A stretch of DNA of 64,000 nt from GCA-2728135 sp002728135. GTDB taxonomy: Bacteria > Pseudomonadota > Alphaproteobacteria > UBA828. Shown piece by piece: positions 1 to 7,336 of the stretch. The notes under the pieces were generated by a model that saw nothing but the letters and a program-made list of their open reading frames with translations, was not told where the DNA came from and did no database searches. Each line of letters opens with the position of its first letter. Position 1 is the first letter of the stretch. Both the position numbers and the translations under genes were made by a program. The stretch spans positions 1-64,000 of the forward strand of contig CAXEND010000006.1 of assembly GCA_963997635.1 (NCBI GenBank), written 5' to 3'.

Positions 1-63
1 AGTTGGTAGAGCAAGCGGCTGTTAACCGCTGGGTCGCTGGTTCGAGTCCGGCCCGAGGAGCCA
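1..63 (+). tRNA. tRNA-Asn (anticodon GTT), 5' end cut off by the window edge
   Basis: The anticodon loop reads CTGTTAACC with anticodon GTT, which decodes asparagine. A T-arm with loop TTCGAGT is flanked by complementary GCTGG and CCGGC. The 3' acceptor strand CCGAGGA is followed by discriminator G and an encoded CCA ending at 63. The 5' acceptor strand and first part of the D-arm lie before base 1, so the gene is partial here. Confidence 0.95.
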
Positions 64-97
64 ATCATACCAGCTATTTCATATATAGTTATCAGAC

Positions 98-137
98 ACG
101 GCGACCAACTTTTAGATTAATTACGGCACCAACTTTA
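98..137. repeat. Imperfect tandem repeat downstream of tRNA-Asn
   Basis: Two copies of a 16-17 base element, ACGGCGACCAACTTTTA at 98-114 and ACGGCACCAACTTTA at 123-137, differ by single-base deletions and are spaced 25 bases apart. No function is evident. The position just behind a tRNA gene could fit a decayed duplication, but nothing links it to an integrase. Confidence 0.4.
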
Positions 138-234
138 TATCTCTCAGAAAATGAAAAATAACCAAATAGAAACTTTAATACATTATTACTTTACATGTTA
201 AATTAATACGTTATTTAGTGATATTAAGGTAATT

Positions 235-264
235 ATATAAGTTATTGATTATAATAACTTATAT
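235..264. terminator. AT-rich inverted repeat, possible weak terminator for tRNA-Asn
   Basis: Arms of 12 bases (235-246 and 253-264) are perfectly complementary around a 6-base loop GATTAT. They are followed on the plus strand by a T-rich stretch (TTTCTTTT). The stem holds only one G-C pair, so it is thermodynamically weak, and it lies about 170 bases after the tRNA. Termination is only a guess. Confidence 0.3.
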
Positions 265-311
265 TTCTTTTATATATACTAACCGATTACCTTATAAATA
301 ATTGAGTAAAT

Positions 312-351
312 AACCCCGACACGCAGTCTTATTGTAATCCGTATCGGGGTT
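312..351. terminator. Hairpin with short T tail, possibly bidirectional terminator
   Basis: AACCCCGA (312-319) pairs with TCGGGGTT (344-351), and the stem continues inward through ACG/CGT after one mismatch. On the plus strand it is followed by TTTT. On the minus strand it is followed by TTATTTA. It sits 8 bases beyond the stop of the small minus-strand ORF at 359-532, so it could end that transcript, the tRNA transcript, or both. Confidence 0.55.
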
Positions 352-358
352 TTAAAGG

Positions 359-532
359 CTAGGTTATTTTTTTAATATTCTTATTCGTGTCAATTACTTC
401 ACCAGATGCCTCATTTTCTGAAAATGATTTCGTTGGGGAGATTTTTCTTAAGTTTCTTCCCATTACTATCGATGCCCTTAATGAGACCGCTTCCTCAGGC
501 TCTTTCCAGCCCCTCCAAGTAACCTTTCCCAT
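359..532 (-). CDS. Small hypothetical protein (57 aa), uncertain
   Basis: I do not recognise a family. The preferred start is the ATG at 532, because the minus strand shows GAGAGGA nine bases before it, a good Shine-Dalgarno match. An upstream ATG at 565 would give 68 residues without such a site. The product is short and basic, with an N-terminal stretch MGKVTWRGWKEPEEA and a lysine-rich tail. It has no membrane segment and no cysteine. A hairpin terminator lies directly behind the stop. The ribosome site and terminator are the only support for a real gene. The overlapping plus-strand reading frame (387-743) has no ribosome site and looks less credible. Confidence 0.35.
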   Translation of the reverse strand: MGKVTWRGWKEPEEAVSLRASIVMGRNLRKISPTKSFSENEASGEVIDTNKNIKKIT

Positions 533-897
533 TTTCTTGGTTCCTCTCTTTAGTGCTTTAGGCAAATGCCAGGGGGCACAAGCTGATGTTCAAATCCCCA
601 ACCATATGGTGGACCAGTCCATAAAAAAACCACCTAAGCCAAAGACTAAGTGGATTACCTCCGCTTTAGCTGTATTTATTTTGCGCCCGCAAGCTGATCT
701 TCAAATCGGCACATATTTAGTTATATTTATGTTCACATGTTAATGTGAGATTAAATTATTACCTAGGTAAACAGTTGGACGAAAATAAATTTTATACCAA
801 AAAAAATATTCCTTATAAGTTGTTAGCGATCTTATTGATAAGTATATATCTAATTAAACTACATTTTAGATGACAATAAGTCTGGAGAAAACATAAA
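533..897. other. Gene-poor interval before the CDGSH gene
   Basis: No convincing coding region was found in this 365-base stretch. It holds a pair of near-identical 18-base direct repeats (579-596 and 690-707) and an AT-rich segment from about 710 to 890. The AT-rich part presumably carries the promoter of the gene starting at 898. A 118-residue plus-strand frame (387-743) crosses it but lacks a ribosome site and any recognisable motif. Confidence 0.5.
579..707. repeat. Pair of 18-base direct repeats, one mismatch
   Basis: CAAGCTGATGTTCAAATC at 579-596 and CAAGCTGATCTTCAAATC at 690-707 differ at one position and are 111 bases apart. Both lie in the non-coding region behind tRNA-Asn. They do not resemble the tRNA 3' end, so they are not an obvious attachment-site pair. 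Confidence 0.45.
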
Positions 898-1143
898 ATG
901 ATTAAGCCCGTTGTAGCAGACAGTTCTCCTTTTGAAATTGAACTTGAGGGTAATAAAAAATATGCTTGGTGCAGTTGTGGATTGAGTAAAAAACAGCCAT
1001 TTTGTGATGGTGCTCATACAGATACAGACCTCAAACCTATAGTATTTAAAGCTGAAAAAAATGGCAAGCATTGGCTCTGTAATTGCAAACAGACTGAAAA
1101 CTCACCTTATTGTGACGGTTCACATGAAACTCTTAAATCATGA
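898..1143 (+). CDS. CDGSH-type iron-sulfur protein with two CDGSH motifs
   Basis: This 81-residue protein carries two complete 2Fe-2S binding motifs of the CDGSH (mitoNEET) family: C25-x-C27 to CDGAH (C36, H40), and C61-x-C63 to CDGSH (C72, H76). Each motif gives the three-cysteine, one-histidine ligand set typical of the family. There is no membrane anchor, so a soluble cytoplasmic protein is expected. Bacterial tandem-CDGSH proteins are thought to act in redox sensing or cluster transfer, but the role here is unproven. CTGGAGAA precedes the ATG. The stop overlaps the start of the next gene (HspQ) in an ATGA arrangement, which points to translational coupling. Confidence 0.93.
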   Translation: MIKPVVADSSPFEIELEGNKKYAWCSCGLSKKQPFCDGAHTDTDLKPIVFKAEKNGKHWLCNCKQTENSPYCDGSHETLKS

Positions 1144-1457
1144 CTAACAAAACAGCAAAGTTCCAAGTAGGTCAATTAATCCATCATAAATTGTTTAACT
1201 ACCGTGGGGTCGTTATAGATGTTGACGCGATCTACTCTGGTACAGAGGAATGGTATAAAACCGTAGCACGCTCACATCCGCCTAAAGATGAGCCTTGGTA
1301 TCATCTTTTGGTTCACCAAGCTGAACACTTTACTTATGTTGCTGAGAGAAATATGGAAGTAGATGTTTTAAAAAAACCAATTATACACCCTTTTCTTAAT
1401 CATTTTTTTGAAGGAATGCATGACGGTTTCTATGTCAGCCTACATTCTTCACACTAA
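1140..1457 (+). CDS. hspQ: HspQ / YccV-like hemimethylated-DNA-binding-domain protein
   Basis: The 105-residue protein matches the HspQ (YccV-like) family over its full length. Features are an N-terminal FQVGQLIHHKLFNYRGVV segment, an acidic DVDAIYSGTEEWY stretch, the core PWYHLLVH, and a C-terminal NHFFEGMHDGFYV. In enterobacteria HspQ is a small heat-shock protein that acts as a specificity enhancer of the Lon protease and binds hemimethylated oriC DNA in vitro. Its start overlaps the stop of the CDGSH protein by four bases, so the two are probably made from one message. Linkage to an iron-sulfur protein could mean a shared stress role; that is inference. Confidence 0.9.
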   Translation: MTNKTAKFQVGQLIHHKLFNYRGVVIDVDAIYSGTEEWYKTVARSHPPKDEPWYHLLVHQAEHFTYVAERNMEVDVLKKPIIHPFLNHFFEGMHDGFYVSLHSSH

Positions 1458-1556
1458 TGTGGGTTAAAATAACAAATACTCTAGATTGCCCAAAACTTAT
1501 ACTTCATTTATGATTAAAAATTTCACTAATTGTAATTTTCTTAAGAGAATAAGATT

Positions 1557-2042
1557 ATGAGTAATTCTTATATTGACCTTTCCGAAAAATCAGAATTGTC
1601 TAAAGATTTTAATATAGACGATGGCTGGCGTTTTGGCATGATTCGTACTGCACGTTTTGCAGACTTGGATGCTTTAGCTCATCTAAATCACACTACTTAT
1701 CTAAGGTATTTTGAAGATTGTAGATTACAATATTTAATTAAACACGGGCTAACAACAATACAAAAATGTAGTCCAAAACACCCTTCTCCATTTCTATTGG
1801 GATTAGAAATTAAATACTTAAAGCCAGTAAATCATTGCGATAAGTTACTCATAACTACTCGTTGTATAAAAATAGGCAATACGAGTATGACATTAGAATA
1901 TTCTGCTTGGACTAATGGGTGTGCCGCTTGGTGTGTAGGTGCATTTGTATTTGTCATTCCTGACACAGGTGATAAGTGGACAATAGATAAAAACCTTAAA
2001 GACTCAATTCTAAAATATGAACTTAAAACAGTATCAATCTAA
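1557..2042 (+). CDS. Acyl-CoA thioesterase, 4HBT hotdog family
   Basis: This is a single hotdog-fold domain of 161 residues. The family motif appears around residues 34-52 as RFADLDALAHLNHTTYLRYF, with D36, D38 and H42 in the positions that form the active site of 4-hydroxybenzoyl-CoA-type thioesterases. The likely reaction is hydrolysis of an acyl-CoA to free acid and CoA; the chain type cannot be told. The first 25 residues are an extra non-conserved extension. It stands alone between hspQ and the aminotransferase gene, about 100 bases from hspQ. Confidence 0.85.
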   Translation: MSNSYIDLSEKSELSKDFNIDDGWRFGMIRTARFADLDALAHLNHTTYLRYFEDCRLQYLIKHGLTTIQKCSPKHPSPFLLGLEIKYLKPVNHCDKLLITTRCIKIGNTSMTLEYSAWTNGCAAWCVGAFVFVIPDTGDKWTIDKNLKDSILKYELKTVSI

Positions 2043-2113
2043 AATAAAATTATGTATTTTATATATTTATTATTAGAGTAGCTTTAAATAAAATTTAATT
2101 GTAGGGGGGAAAA

Positions 2114-3010
2114 ATGGCAGAACCAATTGCCTTTATTGATGGTGAATATATTCCAGCAAATGAAGCGAAAATACCAATTCTTGAACCTACATTTACCAAA
2201 AGTGATGTTGTCTACGATACTATATCTTCCACAGATGACCTTGTCTTTCGCCTAGATGACCATCTAGATAGGTTTGAAAATTCATGTCAATCCATGAAAA
2301 TATCTCCACCATATGATAGAAATGAAATAGCTTCTATTCTAGCTACATGTATAGATAAAACAGGATATAGAGATACTTGTACAACATTAATGGGAACCAG
2401 AGGACCTTACAAGGACATCCTAAGTCGTGACCCAAGAACCTGCCAGAATGGACTTATAGCAGTTTCCGTACCTTATTATTATGTCATTCCAAAAGACAAA
2501 GCAGAACAAGGTGTTAACCTTTCAATTGTTGAAAATAAACGTGTGCCGTCAGAATCAGTAGACGCTCGCGTAAAGAATTTCAATTGGATGGATCTTACCA
2601 GAGGGCTACTCGAAGCTTACGATAAAGGTGGTGATAGTGCCATTTTATGCACACCTGATGGAAAACTCTCTGAAGGTCCTGGCTTTAATATATGGTTTTC
2701 AAAAGATGGAGAACTTAAGACCCCTAAAGGAAATCTTTTAGAAGGTATAACCCGCAAAACTATATTTGAACTTGCTACCGAAATGGGAATTAAAGCGACG
2801 GAAATAGAGGTTTATCCTGAGGATTTACGAAATGCTGACGAAGCTTTTACTAGTACAACTGCTGGAGCAGTCGCATCCATAATACAAATAGACGGAAAAC
2901 CTCTAGGAAATGGAGCACCAGGAATACTAACCGGTCGTATAAATGATTTATATTGGAAAAAACGTAAAGATGGTTGGCACGGAACACCAGTAAAAAGCCT
3001 TCTGAACTAA
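2114..3010 (+). CDS. Class IV PLP aminotransferase, close to (R)-selective amine transaminases
   Basis: The 298-residue protein is a fold-type IV PLP enzyme. K154 in VKNFNWMDL is the expected Schiff-base lysine, E187 in LSEGPGFN contacts the pyridine nitrogen, and the TSTTAGAV loop (246-253) binds the phosphate. An N-terminal FRLDDHLDRF (45-54) and GITRKTIFELA (211-221) also match. From memory the whole pattern resembles (R)-amine:pyruvate transaminases more than IlvE or D-alanine aminotransferase. The likely role is transamination of a primary amine or D-amino acid with pyruvate or an oxoacid as acceptor. AGGGGGG lies just before the ATG. A branched-chain aminotransferase is the main alternative. 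Confidence 0.85.
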   Translation: MAEPIAFIDGEYIPANEAKIPILEPTFTKSDVVYDTISSTDDLVFRLDDHLDRFENSCQSMKISPPYDRNEIASILATCIDKTGYRDTCTTLMGTRGPYKDILSRDPRTCQNGLIAVSVPYYYVIPKDKAEQGVNLSIVENKRVPSESVDARVKNFNWMDLTRGLLEAYDKGGDSAILCTPDGKLSEGPGFNIWFSKDGELKTPKGNLLEGITRKTIFELATEMGIKATEIEVYPEDLRNADEAFTSTTAGAVASIIQIDGKPLGNGAPGILTGRINDLYWKKRKDGWHGTPVKSLLN

Positions 3011-3053
3011 ACTACAGAATATAACTCTATATTTGTTCTAAAAATAAAAGCTA

Positions 3054-3569
3054 TTAATCAACAGTTCCTCGTATCGGATAATCGTTATCTATTACCCATT
3101 TAAGGCTATTAGGTAAATTTCTTAGATCCGCCCTTATTATCGGTGAGTTAGAAATCTCAACTATTTGAAGACGACCGTCAGGTCTTATAATGAAAAGGCC
3201 TGGTTCTGGAAATTCCCTATCAGTTTCCTCTACAGATCGTGGTTCAGAAATATAGAGTCCAAGCTGTTGCATTTGAAACTTCTGCAAATCATATCCCAAA
3301 TCAAATGTCCACTTAAATTCTTCATAGTCCATTATAACTTTATGCCTTGGATCTGAAGAAATTGCAGCTATTTTGCAATTAATTAAGTCAAAATCTCCTT
3401 TTAATGATTCAAGTTTGTTTAAATAATCTTTACATAATGGACAATGGTGCCCACGATAAACTATAAGTAACATCCATTGTCCTTTTCCGCCTATTTGTAA
3501 TTCGCCTCCCCCTACCTTAGGTATCGTAAATTGAGGAAAAACAGATCCTGATTGTAATTTTGTTCCCAT
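3054..3569 (-). CDS. Redoxin / AhpC-TSA family peroxiredoxin-like protein
   Basis: This 171-residue thioredoxin-fold protein has an N-terminal GSVFPQFTIP segment, then strand LLIVYRG followed by HHCPLCKDYL, where C43 and C46 form a CxxC-type pair. A later GLFIIRPDG strand is typical of the AhpC/TSA superfamily. Typical 2-Cys peroxiredoxins carry a PxxxTxxC motif instead, so this belongs to the alkyl-hydroperoxide-reductase-like redoxins with a CxxC. The likely role is thiol-dependent reduction of peroxides or disulfides in the cytoplasm. It is transcribed alone, convergent with the aminotransferase gene. Confidence 0.82.
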   Translation of the reverse strand: MGTKLQSGSVFPQFTIPKVGGGELQIGGKGQWMLLIVYRGHHCPLCKDYLNKLESLKGDFDLINCKIAAISSDPRHKVIMDYEEFKWTFDLGYDLQKFQMQQLGLYISEPRSVEETDREFPEPGLFIIRPDGRLQIVEISNSPIIRADLRNLPNSLKWVIDNDYPIRGTVD

Positions 3570-3687
3570 AAATAACCCCTATATTTTATGTCTTTAATAA
3601 ATTTCTTTAGATTTTCAAACATTATATCAAATAAACAATTTATAATTCTTATAAATTTAACTTCATAAATCCTTAGAGGAATTAACT

Positions 3688-4068
3688 ATGCCAAATAAAA
3701 TGTATGAAAAAGGTCTAAAAATTAGAACAGAAGTTTTAGGAGAAGAATATGTTGATAAAGCAATTAATTCTGCTACTGATTTTAACAAGGAATTTCAGGA
3801 GTTTATGACTGAATATTGTTGGGGTGCTGTTTGGGGCCGTGAAGGTCTAGAGCGTAAACAAAGAAGTTTAAATAATCTTTGTATGCTCGCAGCTTTGAAT
3901 AGACCCGCAGAATTTGAAGTACATTTTAAGGGTGCTCTTAAAAATGGATGTACAATAGAAGAAATTAAAGAAACTCTTCTGCAAATTGGTATTTATTGTG
4001 GAGTACCCGCTGCAGTCGAAGCTTTTCGTATAGGTAAAAGAGTATTGGACGAAATGGAGAATTCTTAA
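3688..4068 (+). CDS. Carboxymuconolactone decarboxylase family protein (PcaC-like)
   Basis: The 126-residue all-helical protein matches the PcaC-type carboxymuconolactone decarboxylase family along its length. Features are WGAVWGREGLERKQRSLN (45-62), LCMLAALNRPAEFEVH (64-79), and TIEEIKETLLQIGIYCGVPAAVEAF (90-114). True PcaC converts 4-carboxymuconolactone to 3-oxoadipate enol-lactone in protocatechuate degradation. No other pca gene is present here, so the substrate may differ. It lies 17 bases before the hydroxyacid dehydrogenase gene and probably shares its transcript. AGAGGAA precedes the start. Confidence 0.88.
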   Translation: MPNKMYEKGLKIRTEVLGEEYVDKAINSATDFNKEFQEFMTEYCWGAVWGREGLERKQRSLNNLCMLAALNRPAEFEVHFKGALKNGCTIEEIKETLLQIGIYCGVPAAVEAFRIGKRVLDEMENS

Positions 4069-4085
4069 AAAATTAGGAGAATGTA

Positions 4086-4958
4086 ATGCAGAAGAAATCT
4101 CTTGGATTCATTGGTTTAGGTAATATGGGCAGACACATGGCCGAAAACTTATGTAATGCTGAGCACACTGTCTATTGTTATGACATTCGTGAAATTGACT
4201 TGGATTTACCTGATAATGGAATAAGGTCTCGATCTATAGACGATGTATCAAATAATTCCGAGATAATATTTTTATGTCTGCCTGATGGATCTATAGCTCT
4301 AGAGGTAATCAATGAAATATTGAAATCCAATAATTCAGAGGTGAAAATAATTATAGATAACACTACATCTGGTGTAGCAGATGCGAAAGATGCATGGGAA
4401 GTCTGTAATTCAAAAAATGTCATATACTTGGATGCTCCTGTATCTGGTGGAGTAACCGGTGCTAAAGCGGGCACATTGTCAATGATGGTATCTTCACCGA
4501 ACGATATTTATTGCTATGTTGAGCCTATAATTAGTTTAATGGCCAAAAAGGCAAGACATGTCGGAACTGAACCCGGTCAAGGCATGGCAATGAAATTATT
4601 GAATAACTACCTTTCTGGTATGGCGATGGCAGCTAGTAGTGAAGCGGTTGCATTTGGTGTAAAGCAAGGGTTAGATCCTGAAAAAATTATTGAAGTATTA
4701 AATATTTCAACTGGGAGGAACACCTCAACAGAAGATAAGTTTCCTAAAAGAATTTTAACTGAAACTTTTGACTCAGGTTTTGCCACAAGTTTAATGGCTA
4801 AAGATTTAACACTATATGTTGATAGTGCTCAAAAGATAGGGTCACCCTATTTTCTAAGTGAAACTTTACTCAATGGAATCTGGCTTAAAATGAAAGATAA
4901 ATATCCAGAATCTGATTTTACAAAAATTTATCCATACATTAAAAATTATGGGATTTAG
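4086..4958 (+). CDS. NAD(P)-dependent beta-hydroxyacid dehydrogenase (3-hydroxyisobutyrate dehydrogenase family)
   Basis: The 290-residue protein has an N-terminal Rossmann domain with FIGLGNMG (8-15), the substrate-binding signature DAPVSGGVTGAKAG (116-129), and catalytic K170 within GMAMKLLNN. This is the usual layout and length for 3-hydroxyisobutyrate, tartronate-semialdehyde and related dehydrogenases, which oxidise a beta-hydroxyacid to the semialdehyde or the reverse. The exact substrate is unknown. TAGGAG precedes the ATG. Pairing with a PcaC-like protein suggests a role in degrading a carboxylic acid; that is inference. Confidence 0.92.
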   Translation: MQKKSLGFIGLGNMGRHMAENLCNAEHTVYCYDIREIDLDLPDNGIRSRSIDDVSNNSEIIFLCLPDGSIALEVINEILKSNNSEVKIIIDNTTSGVADAKDAWEVCNSKNVIYLDAPVSGGVTGAKAGTLSMMVSSPNDIYCYVEPIISLMAKKARHVGTEPGQGMAMKLLNNYLSGMAMAASSEAVAFGVKQGLDPEKIIEVLNISTGRNTSTEDKFPKRILTETFDSGFATSLMAKDLTLYVDSAQKIGSPYFLSETLLNGIWLKMKDKYPESDFTKIYPYIKNYGI

Positions 4959-4997
4959 TTATAAATATTTAATAAGAAGTATTACATAAAAAATAAA

Positions 4998-5288
4998 ATG
5001 GAAAAGATTCAACAAAATAATCCAAAATATTATGTTACCTCTGCACCTGTTGGAGATTTCATAACTTGGCGTGTTGCTAGAGAAGAAATTAGCCCCAGAG
5101 GTATGAAAATAATTTCCTTTATTTGTGCCTACCCTACTCAACGAGCAGCAATTACTATAGCAAAATCACTTTCAAACTATCGTGATTCACAATATGAAGA
5201 AAGGAATGTTTTGAACAAAAAACAGGCTACTGGGGCCGGGAATGATCCAAATTGTTTTTTAACAACTCAAATAAAACCGCCTTGCTGA
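4998..5288 (+). CDS. Hypothetical protein (96 aa)
   Basis: I do not recognise this protein. It is soluble-looking, starts MEKIQQNNPKYYVTSAPVG, and has a central helix-prone stretch around residues 45-60 (PTQRAAITIAKSLSNY) and cysteines at its end. No clear Shine-Dalgarno site precedes the ATG; only AAGAAGTA lies further upstream. It follows the dehydrogenase gene by 39 bases on the same strand and could be its last operon member. Reasonable amino-acid composition and position favour a real gene, without proof. Confidence 0.5.
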   Translation: MEKIQQNNPKYYVTSAPVGDFITWRVAREEISPRGMKIISFICAYPTQRAAITIAKSLSNYRDSQYEERNVLNKKQATGAGNDPNCFLTTQIKPPC

Positions 5289-5318
5289 ACTGTAATGAAA
5301 TTACCTAACAAAAAAAAC

Positions 5319-5957
5319 CTAACTTTTATCGTTTTTTTTACGATATTGCTCTAGGTAGTTGAGCACCTCAGAAGAATTTAATACATCAGCATATCTTCTG
5401 CCTATATCCCTTAAATTATCTCCATGTGGCCTCTCATCTGCATCTCCAACACAATCTTCTGGAACAATAGTACGATAACCAGTCGAAAATGAGTCAATTA
5501 CTGAGGCTCTAATACAACCACTGGTCATACATCCAACAACAATCATTGTATCTACACCATATTTGGTAAAAAATGTATTAGCAGGTGTGTTAAAAAATAT
5601 AGATGGTGCATGCTTACAAAAAATAAAGTCATAAGATTCATCACTTGTACGTGGTTCCATCTCTGTACAAGGGTGACCATAATAAAAGGAATCATGAACT
5701 GGCCCAATTTTCCAATAGGGCATATCCTTTCCTGAATGATAAGCTGTATAGCAGTTCGCTATTGGAATCCCAATTTTTCGTGCATAATCCAATAGTTTTG
5801 AGGTGTTTTGGATAGATCTCTCAACTAATGGTGATGAAAATTGTCCTTCTGGATCAGTAAAACCAAGTTGAAAATCTACAACTGCAATACCTGGCCTATT
5901 ACCAAATCCAATTTTTCGTGCTCCGTAACCAATATCTGTATAAACCTTATCCGTCAT
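5319..5957 (-). CDS. Isochorismatase-family cysteine hydrolase, N-carbamoylsarcosine-amidase-like
   Basis: The 212-residue protein has the catalytic triad of the isochorismatase-like hydrolases: D28 (AVVDFQ), K115 (FCKHAPSIF) and C148 in MTSGCIRAS. The TSGCxRAS context and DxxGDxDERPH loop (about 173-180) are those of N-carbamoylsarcosine amidohydrolases, which release CO2 and ammonia from an N-carbamoyl amino acid. Such enzymes act after ATP-dependent N-methylhydantoinase in creatinine breakdown, and hydantoinase-type genes are abundant in this window. The true substrate is unknown. A second copy of the same type lies at 29044-29658. CAAGGAAAA precedes the start, and a dyad sits 16 bases upstream. 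Confidence 0.9.
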   Translation of the reverse strand: MTDKVYTDIGYGARKIGFGNRPGIAVVDFQLGFTDPEGQFSSPLVERSIQNTSKLLDYARKIGIPIANCYTAYHSGKDMPYWKIGPVHDSFYYGHPCTEMEPRTSDESYDFIFCKHAPSIFFNTPANTFFTKYGVDTMIVVGCMTSGCIRASVIDSFSTGYRTIVPEDCVGDADERPHGDNLRDIGRRYADVLNSSEVLNYLEQYRKKNDKS

Positions 5958-5972
5958 TATTATTTTCCTTGT

Positions 5973-5987
5973 TGATATGACATATCA
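5973..5987. promoter_or_regulatory. Perfect 15-base dyad, candidate operator
   Basis: TGATATGACATATCA has seven-base arms that are exact complements around a single A. It lies 16 bases before the start codon of the minus-strand cysteine hydrolase and 110 bases before the plus-strand CoA-transferase. Symmetry and position fit a repressor site of the GntR or TetR sort, but no regulator gene is nearby. Confidence 0.35.
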
Positions 5988-6061
5988 TAAAATTATTTAT
6001 AAATTTAACACATTTCTAAAAAGCTACCCAACATTTGACCACATTAGATATTAATCATAAA

Positions 6062-6073
6062 TTGACCGTACAA
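6062..6073 (+). promoter_or_regulatory. TTGnCCGTAC motif, copy 1
   Basis: TTGACCGTACAA lies 24 bases before the start of the CoA-transferase/HMG-CoA lyase operon. The same TTGnCCGTAC core occurs at 10403 and, on the other strand, at 21862, each time upstream of a catabolic gene. It could be an operator or an extended -35 region. Confidence 0.35.
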
Positions 6074-6096
6074 GTTATCTTATCTGTAAGGACTAA

Positions 6097-7317
6097 ATGA
6101 TTTTGGAGAAAAGCACTATGAAGCCGTTATCAGATATTATCATAATTGATTTAACTCACATGCTATCTGGTCCTTATGCAGGTATGGTTTTAGCTGATAT
6201 GGGAGCTCGCACTATAAAGGTTGAACCTCCAAAAAACGGCGAGCTTACAAGAGCATTATTAGCTAATGACCCTAAAAATTCTTTAAATGGCATGGGTGCT
6301 TATTTCCTTACTCTCAATAGAAACAAGGAAAGTGTATGTATTGATCTAAAATTACAAGAGGGAAAACAGCTTTTTTATGATCTAGTTAAAAAAGCCGATG
6401 TTGTGATCTCTAACTTCTCACCCGGAGTAACTAAACGCCTGAATATTCACTATGATGACCTTTCTAAAATAAATCCTTCAATTGTCACATGCACAATAAC
6501 TGGGTTTGGTGAAACTGGACCAGAATTTAATCGCCCTGCATTTGATATGGTGGCTCAAGGCTATGGCGGAGGAATGACTATAACTGGACAACCCGAGATG
6601 CCCCCAACCCGCGCTGGAATACCAATTGGAGACCTTGGCGGGGGAATGTTTGCAGCAATAGGTATTTTAGGAGCGCTGAATGCTAGAACCTCAACAGGCA
6701 AAGGACAACATGTGGAAATATCTATGCAAGATTGCCAAATATCACTGTTGAATTATATGGCAACAATGTACTTTCTTTCAGGTGAAATACCCGGGCCAAT
6801 TGGGAACTCTCATTTTGTTCATGTGCCTTATAACACCTTTCCCACAAAAGATCGTTGGATAATTATAGCAGTAATTAAAGATGATGCCTGGCTAAGATTT
6901 CTTGAAGTGGTTCAAATACCAGAATTTGAGGAAAAAAAATACCATACACAACCTTACCGTCTGGCTGAAAAGGATTTCATTGAAGAAAAATTGTCGGCTA
7001 AATTAAAAACAAATACATGTGATCATTGGCTAGATTTATTAACAGAAGCACGAGTTCCATGTGCACCAGTAAATGATTTTAAGCATGCTTTAGAAGACAA
7101 TCAGGCACTTGCTAGAAATATGATTGTAGATGTCCAACATCCAGAGGGTGGATCAATAAAAATGCCTGGTAATCCAATTAAAATGTCAGGAACACCAGCT
7201 GAAGATTTTGCACCACCACCATTATTAGGTCAGAATACAAATATGGTCCTAAATGAACTGCTGGGATTAGACCAAGAAGAAATAAATAAACTTAGAAATG
7301 ATGGTATAATAGGATAA
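6097..7317 (+). CDS. Family III CoA-transferase (CaiB/BaiF)
   Basis: The 406-residue protein has the family III CoA-transferase layout. An N-terminal VIDLTHMLSGPYAG-like segment is followed by RNKESVCIDLK and the catalytic aspartate D179 in RAGIPIGDLGGGMFAA, which forms an aspartyl-CoA anhydride in this family. It would move CoA from an acyl-CoA such as succinyl-CoA onto a free acid. The partner gene 19 bases downstream encodes an HMG-CoA lyase, so the activated acid may be a branched 3-hydroxy-dicarboxylate. Two starts are possible: ATG 6097 with AAGGA, or ATG 6118 with GGAG. The first gives the best spacing but an N-terminus seven residues longer than needed. Confidence 0.93.
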   Translation: MILEKSTMKPLSDIIIIDLTHMLSGPYAGMVLADMGARTIKVEPPKNGELTRALLANDPKNSLNGMGAYFLTLNRNKESVCIDLKLQEGKQLFYDLVKKADVVISNFSPGVTKRLNIHYDDLSKINPSIVTCTITGFGETGPEFNRPAFDMVAQGYGGGMTITGQPEMPPTRAGIPIGDLGGGMFAAIGILGALNARTSTGKGQHVEISMQDCQISLLNYMATMYFLSGEIPGPIGNSHFVHVPYNTFPTKDRWIIIAVIKDDAWLRFLEVVQIPEFEEKKYHTQPYRLAEKDFIEEKLSAKLKTNTCDHWLDLLTEARVPCAPVNDFKHALEDNQALARNMIVDVQHPEGGSIKMPGNPIKMSGTPAEDFAPPPLLGQNTNMVLNELLGLDQEEINKLRNDGIIG

Positions 7318-7336
7318 AAAGAAGGGGGGTAAGTTT

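Noticed and set aside
312..351. Possible riboswitch or small RNA near the hairpin
   Set aside because: Only a single simple stem-loop is visible and no conserved riboswitch core was recognised.
387..743. 118-residue plus-strand open frame overlapping the small minus-strand ORF
   Set aside because: No ribosome site, no recognisable motif, and it spans the direct-repeat region; probably chance.
4959..5141. 60-residue minus-strand frame opposite the 96-residue hypothetical gene
   Set aside because: No ribosome site and strand opposite to its neighbours; the plus-strand frame is longer and better placed.
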